From Verrucomicrobiota bacterium (GTDB taxonomy: Bacteria > Verrucomicrobiota > Verrucomicrobiia > Limisphaerales > UBA1100), in NCBI GenBank assembly GCA_030747505.1, contig JASLKQ010000003.1, positions 1-57,081 on the forward strand: a stretch of 57,081 bases of DNA. The letters are read 5' to 3'. The notes beneath the pieces were generated by a model. It saw only the letters and a program-made list of their open reading frames with translations, was not told where the DNA came from and searched no databases. Below are positions 51,728 to 57,081 of this stretch, piece by piece. Within the stretch, counting starts at the first letter, position 1; each line of letters opens with the position of its first letter. The position numbers were made by a program, and so were the translations under genes.

Positions 51728-52925
51728 GAAGATCTGCTTTAACGCTTTCAGGATACTTTTGGGCAGCCCCTGTATTGAAAATCAATACCCGATCCTTGGG
51801 CTTAACCTTCCCCTGCCCCATCAATTGATCCAAAACCCCAAGGCAAACGGCCGTTTCCGGGCATACTGCAAGCCCCTCCTTTGAATTGGCCAACCCCATC
51901 CATCTGGAGATATCCCTTTCAGGTGAACTCATCGCAACTCCCCCACTCTCCCGTACCGCCTCCAGAATCATAAAATCACCTACTGCCTGTGGAACCCGCA
52001 AACCGCTGGCAATCGTTGTTGCGTTATCAACCCGCTTGGCATGACGGGCCCCTGACTCAAACGCCTTCACGATCGGCGCACAGCCGTCACTCTGGCAGGA
52101 CACCATTTTGGGGCGTTTGCTGTTTTTCAACCAACCCAGCGCCTCCAATTCATCAAAGGCCTTCCACATCCCGATCAGCCCTGTTCCTCCACCGGTGGGG
52201 TACAATATCCAATCAGGCAATTCCCACTCGAATTGCTCGGCTAACTCCAGCCCCATTGTCTTCTTGCCCTCAATGCGGTAAGGCTCCTTAAGCGTCGACA
52301 CATCGAACCAACCCATTTCACTCATCCCTTCACGAACGAGCTTCCCGCAATCATCTATTAATCCATTCACCGCATAAACATTTGCCCCGTGAAGCAGACA
52401 TTCCTTCTGGTTAATGATCGGTGTGTCCTCAGGCATAAAGACCCAGCTTTCCATTCCTGCCCGGGCCGCATAAGCCGCCAGGGCACCCCCCGCATTACCG
52501 GCAGTCGGGGCAGCGAGACGCTTTAGCCCCAGTTCCTTTGCCATGGTTACAGCCATTGCCATCCCGCGCGCCTTGAAGCTGCCGGTCGGCAACCGGCTTT
52601 CGTCTTTGATTAAAAGGTTATCCAGTCCAAATTCAGCCCCTAAGCGGGTAACAGGCAAAATAGGGGTAATCGTCTCGGTCAACGAAACTATGTTTGCAGG
52701 ATTCTCCAAGGGTAACAGCTCCAGATACCTCCATAAGGTGGGCGGGCGGCCGAAAAGAGCTTTTTTTGGGAATTCCTTTTTTATTAACCCCAGATCATAG
52801 CGAACCCAGAGAGGACGGCTGCACTTGGTGCATAAACCGTGAACTTCGCCTGCTGGATATTCACTCTGACAATTTGCGCATTCCAGATGTGTTACAAAAG
52901 GCATGACCAAAGAAAACTGCCTCAT
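51675..52925 (-). CDS. thrC: Threonine synthase
   Basis: PLP enzyme converting O-phosphohomoserine to threonine. About 416 residues from the ATG at 52925; a TTG at 52934 and an ATG at 52904 are alternatives, the last giving the tidy MPFVTHLECANC. An N-terminal zinc ribbon has two CxxC pairs (ECANCQ and LCTKCS). The PLP Lys lies in TGSFKARG near residue 118, the phosphate loop in PTGGGTGL. The two-domain fold II pattern is complete. Tail overlap of 53 bases with lysS on the other strand. Confidence 0.92.
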   Translation of the reverse strand: MRQFSLVMPFVTHLECANCQSEYPAGEVHGLCTKCSRPLWVRYDLGLIKKEFPKKALFGRPPTLWRYLELLPLENPANIVSLTETITPILPVTRLGAEFGLDNLLIKDESRLPTGSFKARGMAMAVTMAKELGLKRLAAPTAGNAGGALAAYAARAGMESWVFMPEDTPIINQKECLLHGANVYAVNGLIDDCGKLVREGMSEMGWFDVSTLKEPYRIEGKKTMGLELAEQFEWELPDWILYPTGGGTGLIGMWKAFDELEALGWLKNSKRPKMVSCQSDGCAPIVKAFESGARHAKRVDNATTIASGLRVPQAVGDFMILEAVRESGGVAMSSPERDISRWMGLANSKEGLAVCPETAVCLGVLDQLMGQGKVKPKDRVLIFNTGAAQKYPESVKADLPRIDLSQPVDWHALLSA

Positions 52926-52999
52926 AACCTGCAACTCAATGACAATCTATTGGGAAGGCAGGCTTGAACAGTTCGCACCCTCTAGGGCAGAGTCCGCTC

Positions 53000-54046
53000 A
53001 TGGCGAACAAGATCCGCATGGGTTTCATTGGGGTGGGCGCGATGGGCTACAGTCACCTTGAAATATTCCACCAGCAATGTTCCAAGCAAGCCGAAGCCGT
53101 TGCCTATTGCGCGACCAACACCGAACGGATTCAACGCGCCCAGAAGATTGCACCGGAGGCGGTTCTATATAAGAACGAATCAAACCTCATCAAGTCCGAT
53201 CTGGATGCAGTCGTTATCTCTTCACCCAACTTCACCCATGTCCCCCTCGCCCTTGAAGCCATCAAGGCGGGTAAACATGTTTTCCTCGAGAAACCCGTAG
53301 GCATCACGCCCCCCGAATGCCGCGCTTTGTTACGGGCATCGCAGAAAAGTGACCGGATCCTGATGATTGGCCATGAACTGCGTTATTCGGCCTACTTCGC
53401 CAAGATAAAGCAGTTAATTGAAAAAGGGTCAGTGGGAGTTCCCCAGATGGCATGGTGCAAGGAGTTCAGGGGGCCCTTTCAACCCAAGAGTCGTAATTGG
53501 ATTCAGGACCGGCGCAAAAGCGGCGGCTGTCTGGTGGACAAAAACTGCCATCACTTCGACCTGATGAACTGGTGGCTTAATTCAAAACCCAAACGTGTGA
53601 GCGCTTTTGGCAGCAACGCCATTAACCGTGTGATCCCCGGGCCAAATCAGGTACACGACCACGCAACCGCTAGCTGGGAATACGCCAATGGAGCAAAGGG
53701 CACACTCCACTTAAGCCTCTTTGCCCATGAACCACCCAAAGAAACCCTGGAGATGGGTGTTGTGGGCTCTGAAGGAGTCCTGCAGACCGATCTGGACAAC
53801 CTGAAGTTGCTTCTATGGAAAAAGGGCAAACGCAAGGGAGAACCAAGGATTATTTCAGTAAAGGCAAAACGCGGCATTGGTTGGGGCGGACATTTAGGCT
53901 TTGCCGAAATGCATCCGGCGTTTATCAAGGCCCTACGCAGCGGAGTGCAGCCATTGACATCGGTGCAAAACACGATAGATGGCACATTACTGGCAATTGC
54001 CGCAGAGGAATCAATCCGGAAAAAACAGATAGTCACAATTAAATAA
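53000..54046 (+). CDS. Gfo/Idh/MocA-family oxidoreductase
   Basis: 348 residues from the ATG at 53000 (MANKIRMGFIGVGAMGYSH); an upstream TTG at 52964 adds 12 residues before the Rossmann motif and is less likely. GFIGVGAMG binds NAD(P), FLEKPVGIT carries the hallmark EKP, and CLVDKNCHHFDLMNWW holds the probable catalytic Lys and His. The C-terminal domain is complete. Its stop touches the start of the next gene (TAAATG), so the pair is expressed together. It probably processes the sugar released by that partner. It is only distantly similar to the oxidoreductase at 40451. Confidence 0.92.
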   Translation: MANKIRMGFIGVGAMGYSHLEIFHQQCSKQAEAVAYCATNTERIQRAQKIAPEAVLYKNESNLIKSDLDAVVISSPNFTHVPLALEAIKAGKHVFLEKPVGITPPECRALLRASQKSDRILMIGHELRYSAYFAKIKQLIEKGSVGVPQMAWCKEFRGPFQPKSRNWIQDRRKSGGCLVDKNCHHFDLMNWWLNSKPKRVSAFGSNAINRVIPGPNQVHDHATASWEYANGAKGTLHLSLFAHEPPKETLEMGVVGSEGVLQTDLDNLKLLLWKKGKRKGEPRIISVKAKRGIGWGGHLGFAEMHPAFIKALRSGVQPLTSVQNTIDGTLLAIAAEESIRKKQIVTIK

Positions 54047-55021
54047 ATGAGCACACACCCAATCACTGAAGAACTCATCAATGGCGCTATTGTCCGCGAA
54101 CCTGTTGGCAATGAGCAAGGCTACTGGGCGGGGGCCCCGGGCTGGGCATGGGATGAAGCCGATCAGGCCGCCTACATTTGCTACCGCATCCGCCGCCCCC
54201 GCGGAGTGGAGCCTGATCGGGGCGGTGAATCCCGTATCGCCAGGACCACCGATTTTGAAACCTTTGAAGATATCTGGTCAGTTCACAAGGATGCCTATAA
54301 TTCCGCCTCGATTGAAAAAAGCATGCTCAAGCGAGGACAGGACGGTCAGTTCCGTTATTTCACAAGTTATGTTGCCCCTGAAGATGGCCGCTGGTGCACC
54401 ACCATTAACAAGGCCCCAAGTATCGGAGAACTTAACCCCGACAATACCCAGCGTCTCTTCACTGCAACTGACCTTGGCCTCGAAGGGGTGAAAGACCCGT
54501 GGATACTGGAGGAGGATGGAAAATATTCGTTGTTTTTAAGTGTCGCAATTGACACATCGGCCACCAAGGACAGCTCCCACGATACCCTTGATATTTTTAA
54601 TACCGGCGAATGCGTTAGTGCCACGGCACTGGCGACCTCCACTGACCTGGATAACTGGAATTGGCAGGGGGTTATCCTGAAACCCGAAGGTGACACGGCC
54701 TGGGATAAGTATTGCCGGCGCATTAACAGCGTGCTGCCGCTTAATGGAAAATATTATGCCTTTTATGATGGCAGCGAAGGACATCATCAAAACTATGAGG
54801 AACGCACCGGTCTGGCTGTATCGACTGACCTGAAAGACTGGACCATCCTAAGCCCGGAAGGACCCTGTATCACCAGTCCGCACGCGACCGGATCTTTGCG
54901 CTATATTGACGCCCAACCTCACGGCGATGATATTCTCTTCATGTACGAACTAACCCGTGCCGATGGATCGCATGAGATGAGGATGAATAAATTCCCTGCA
55001 AAGAACTTTAGCCTCGAATAG
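54047..55021 (+). CDS. GH43/GH32-like five-bladed propeller glycosidase
   Basis: 324 residues without a signal peptide. The repeated propeller strands are visible: AGAPGWAWDEADQAAYICYR near the start, RIARTTDFETFE, GVKDPWILEEDGKYSLFLS (the central Asp that tunes the acid in GH43), ATALATSTDLDNWNW, LNGKYYAFYDGSEGHH and GLAVSTDLKDWTI. This is the clan GH-F/J type; residues elsewhere in the active site cannot be assigned with certainty, so phosphorylase-like or non-catalytic relatives remain possible. Coupled to a sugar oxidoreductase and next to an MFS transporter. Confidence 0.72.
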   Translation: MSTHPITEELINGAIVREPVGNEQGYWAGAPGWAWDEADQAAYICYRIRRPRGVEPDRGGESRIARTTDFETFEDIWSVHKDAYNSASIEKSMLKRGQDGQFRYFTSYVAPEDGRWCTTINKAPSIGELNPDNTQRLFTATDLGLEGVKDPWILEEDGKYSLFLSVAIDTSATKDSSHDTLDIFNTGECVSATALATSTDLDNWNWQGVILKPEGDTAWDKYCRRINSVLPLNGKYYAFYDGSEGHHQNYEERTGLAVSTDLKDWTILSPEGPCITSPHATGSLRYIDAQPHGDDILFMYELTRADGSHEMRMNKFPAKNFSLE

Positions 55022-55023
55022 CC

Positions 55024-56424
55024 CTATTCAGGAAGATCTTCATCCTTGGTCTCTTTAGCAAAAATAACAACAACTGCCCCCAATAGAAATAACGGAGCCA
55101 ACCACATGGCTTTGGTTTCCGGTTCAGGCGGGCTAGACATTGCCGCGAAGCCAAAAAATGCCGCTGCCGTGCCAAGTCGCCCCATATTAAAACAAAAACC
55201 CGTGCCCGTGCCGCGTAATCGCGTGGGATAAAGTTCCGGAAAATAAACCGCATAGCCTGCGTGCATCCCCACGGTGAAAAACCCAAAAACAGGCAGACAC
55301 AACATTAGCGACGCCCTCGAAGCATCATTGGCAATCAACCCCTTGAAGAGCACCAACATCATTACAAAGGCGATTGAATGATAAAGTATAAAGGCCCCTT
55401 TGCGCCCGATTCTATTTGAAATCCCCCCAAAAAAAACTAAACCCAACCCCGCACCGATTGTATTTAATGCCATACTGGCCATCTCGGCCCGCTTGATTTT
55501 TGATTTATGTTTTGCAAAGGCTTCCTCTTTAATTTTCTTATCAGCATCCGAGGAAATTTTCTCCAATTGTAATACCTCAGTTTGAGCTTTACGCATAAGG
55601 GCATTTTTCCCGTATATATGACCACCCCAAAAAGTAACCAATCCAATTGTTGCCAAGGTCACACCAATAACGGTATTTCGCACATATGTACTGGAAAATA
55701 ATTCACCTAAACGACCAGTGGCCTGTGAGTCATCATTTTGAGCCCTATCTCGAGCGGCTCTCCAGCTTTCTGGTTCATGCAACTTCCATCGAATCCAAAG
55801 CGTGAGCAGTGCCGGTAAAACACCAATAGCAAACCCCACGCGCCAACCATCAATACCGCGTTCTGCCAAGTTTGCATTCAACTCCTGATTACCAATCAAC
55901 AACGCTATTGTCGCAGCGGCCAAAAGCGTGCCAAACACGCTTGAGGCATGAAAAATAGAGCTCATTACAGATCGAGATCGCTTTGGCATTACTTCTGCGA
56001 CCATGGCACTAGCAACAGCCCATTCGCCGCCTACACCCATGGCCACAAGAAATCGAAGCACAACCATGTGCCACGGCTCTTGGGAAAAAGCACTGAGACA
56101 GGTAAAGAGAGAATAAAAAAGAATAGTCAAAATCATTGTCTTGGTTCGACCAATACGATCACTAACCATTCCAAAAATAACGCCACCAAAAGCACCGCCT
56201 AAGAGGAAGAAACCAAAAGCCCGATCGTTCCAGATACGAACGGATTCATCACCTGCATCCACCCCAAGCAGGTCCGGCATGGCATCCCGCATTGAAGCGA
56301 CGAAAATTTGACCTTCAAAAATATCGAAAACCCAGCCAAGCGATGCGATCAGAAGGACCAACCATTGATACTTACTGATACCTTCATACCATTTTTGCGG
56401 CACCTCGTTTTCTTCATTCTGCAT
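55024..56424 (-). CDS. MFS transporter (sugar/organic-acid porter type)
   Basis: 466 residues, 12 predicted membrane helices. The A motif after helix 2 reads GMVSDRIGRTKTM, the repeat after helix 8 is GGISNRIGRKGAF, and the helix 4-5 region has RFLVAMGVGGEWAVASAMVAE, as in the acid:proton symporter and sugar porter branches. An extra charged helix of about 40 residues (around VLQLEKISSDADKKIKEEA) sits in the loop between helices 7 and 8, on the outer side. The gene lies two bases from the convergent glycosidase, and its start overlaps the stop of the lipoprotein gene. Confidence 0.9.
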   Translation of the reverse strand: MQNEENEVPQKWYEGISKYQWLVLLIASLGWVFDIFEGQIFVASMRDAMPDLLGVDAGDESVRIWNDRAFGFFLLGGAFGGVIFGMVSDRIGRTKTMILTILFYSLFTCLSAFSQEPWHMVVLRFLVAMGVGGEWAVASAMVAEVMPKRSRSVMSSIFHASSVFGTLLAAATIALLIGNQELNANLAERGIDGWRVGFAIGVLPALLTLWIRWKLHEPESWRAARDRAQNDDSQATGRLGELFSSTYVRNTVIGVTLATIGLVTFWGGHIYGKNALMRKAQTEVLQLEKISSDADKKIKEEAFAKHKSKIKRAEMASMALNTIGAGLGLVFFGGISNRIGRKGAFILYHSIAFVMMLVLFKGLIANDASRASLMLCLPVFGFFTVGMHAGYAVYFPELYPTRLRGTGTGFCFNMGRLGTAAAFFGFAAMSSPPEPETKAMWLAPLFLLGAVVVIFAKETKDEDLPE

Positions 56425-56873
56425 TATTTAGATTCCTTCGGTCGCTCCAGTTTAAATGTGCCAAAATCCTTTGAGGCACGATAATTCATATCTATCCGTG
56501 TAATTGTCCCGTTTCCGTCATATCGATAAACTCCCCCAGCCAGCCGACCCAGGTTTGCTTCCCCTTTAAAGCTATACGTCTTACCATCCTGACTAATGGC
56601 CATATCCATGTCGTAGGGATAACCAACCGTCAAAAAACCCAATTTATATTTTGCGTGAAAACGGGTGTGATAAATTTCCCCGTCCTTTCTTGTTATCAGG
56701 CAACGCAGGGGCCCTTCATGCTGGTTATAATCACTATGCCACCGGCCGATCCAACGCCCTTCAACTCCCTGCGCGGGCAACTGAGCTGCCTCTTTCCATT
56801 CCCGGTTAAAGGAAGAGCAACCGCCCAGCAGCAGAAGGGCAAAACAAGATAACATCAATGCGCGCGGATTCAT
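56424..56873 (-). CDS. Lipoprotein of unknown function
   Basis: 149 residues from the Met at 56873, giving a clean lipoprotein signal (PRALMLSCFALLLLGGC) with lipobox LGGC. A GGAGGG run lies 13 bases before this ATG, rather far; a TTG at 56909 would place it inside the frame. The mature part is a single beta-rich domain: VEGRWIGRWHSDYNQHEGPLRCLI, YKLGFLTVGYPYDM, YSFKGEANLGRLAGGVYRYDG. It looks like a small calycin-type barrel, but I do not recognise a named family. Its stop overlaps the MFS start (TAATG), so the two are co-expressed. Confidence 0.75.
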   Translation of the reverse strand: MNPRALMLSCFALLLLGGCSSFNREWKEAAQLPAQGVEGRWIGRWHSDYNQHEGPLRCLITRKDGEIYHTRFHAKYKLGFLTVGYPYDMDMAISQDGKTYSFKGEANLGRLAGGVYRYDGNGTITRIDMNYRASKDFGTFKLERPKESK

Positions 56874-56912
56874 GTGGGAAAAACTACCCTCCTCTTGGCT
56901 TCCTTGCAATAT

Positions 56913-57080
56913 TCAGCTGAGCTCCACCCCACAATGAGGACAAGGGCCCTTTTTGTTCCTCTTCAGCTTTCCGTTGCAACCACCACAAAAAAAACGTTTA
57001 GGCTTAATTAGATACTGACCAATTGAAGAAAGGATCATCCAGATTATCAATACACCAATAACGGCCTTGATCAACTCTGG
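56913..57080 (-). CDS. Small membrane zinc-ribbon protein (partial, 5' end outside window)
   Basis: The C-terminal 55 residues of a protein that enters from beyond base 57081. A membrane helix (IKAVIGVLIIWMILSSIG) is followed by a basic stretch and a zinc ribbon with two CxxC knuckles, FCGGCNGKLKR and PCPHCGVEL, then the stop at 56913-56915. Proteins with one helix and a C-terminal zinc ribbon are common and mostly uncharacterised. About 40 bases separate it from the lipoprotein gene, on the same strand. Confidence 0.7.
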   Translation of the reverse strand, partial: PELIKAVIGVLIIWMILSSIGQYLIKPKRFFCGGCNGKLKRNKKGPCPHCGVELS

Positions 57081-57081
57081 C

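Overview
The window is a gene-dense, bacterial chromosomal segment with no integrase, transposase, CRISPR array or rRNA. It probably comes from the Planctomycetota-Verrucomicrobiota group, most likely a Verrucomicrobiota member. The basis is family content: a DUF1549/DUF1553 protein next to a Tat-exported DUF1501 protein, two secreted DUF6797/sorbosone-dehydrogenase-like propeller proteins, a formylglycine-type sulfatase, a cytochrome oxidase cluster of the type seen in that group, and a signal peptidase I with a very long insertion. No stretch above 300 bases lacks a gene. Many genes overlap by the ATGA stop-start pattern or sit 0-10 bases apart.

Layout. 208-8532: metG (minus), divergent from a secreted propeller protein, alaS, ribBA and ribH (plus). 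8549-17881: an aerobic-respiration operon, ctaA-ctaB-ctaD-ctaE-ctaF-(membrane protein)-ctaC-sco-DUF420-EgtD-like methyltransferase, preceded by a perfect TGTGA-N6-TCACA palindrome of the CRP/FNR type. 17875-19176: a divergent dihydropteroate-synthase-like gene, a small lipoprotein with a good promoter, and tRNA-Arg(TCT). 19260-27002: a secreted cassette of alpha/beta hydrolase, propeller protein, DUF1549/DUF1553 and DUF1501, the most likely place for an uncharacterised extracytoplasmic catabolic system. 27002-35830: housekeeping genes tilS, ftsH, rpe, a phosphohexomutase, lepA and lepB. 35919-38632: serS-glgA (minus), with a serS promoter that predicts an almost leaderless mRNA.

38713-41518 (minus): Gfo/Idh/MocA oxidoreductase, LmbE/PIG-L deacetylase and a glucosamine-6-phosphate-deaminase-like protein, which read as an amino-sugar pathway. 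41626-43699 (minus): a metal-homeostasis cluster with a Fur/Zur-family regulator, a lipoprotein carrying a His-Asp repeat, a DUF3299 protein and a MerC-like membrane protein; two palindromes look like regulator sites. 43816-48218: membrane-anchored methyltransferase, tRNA-Gly(TCC), pyrC, a secreted thioredoxin, carA and an FHA membrane protein. 48219-57081: Dabb protein, sulfatase, lysS, threonine synthase, a second Gfo/Idh/MocA enzyme coupled to a five-bladed glycosidase-like protein, an MFS transporter with a lipoprotein, and the end of a small membrane zinc-ribbon protein running off the window.

Function names rest on motifs read by eye. No similarity search was run, so family calls for core enzymes are firm, while calls for the secreted, metal-related and regulatory items are inferences.
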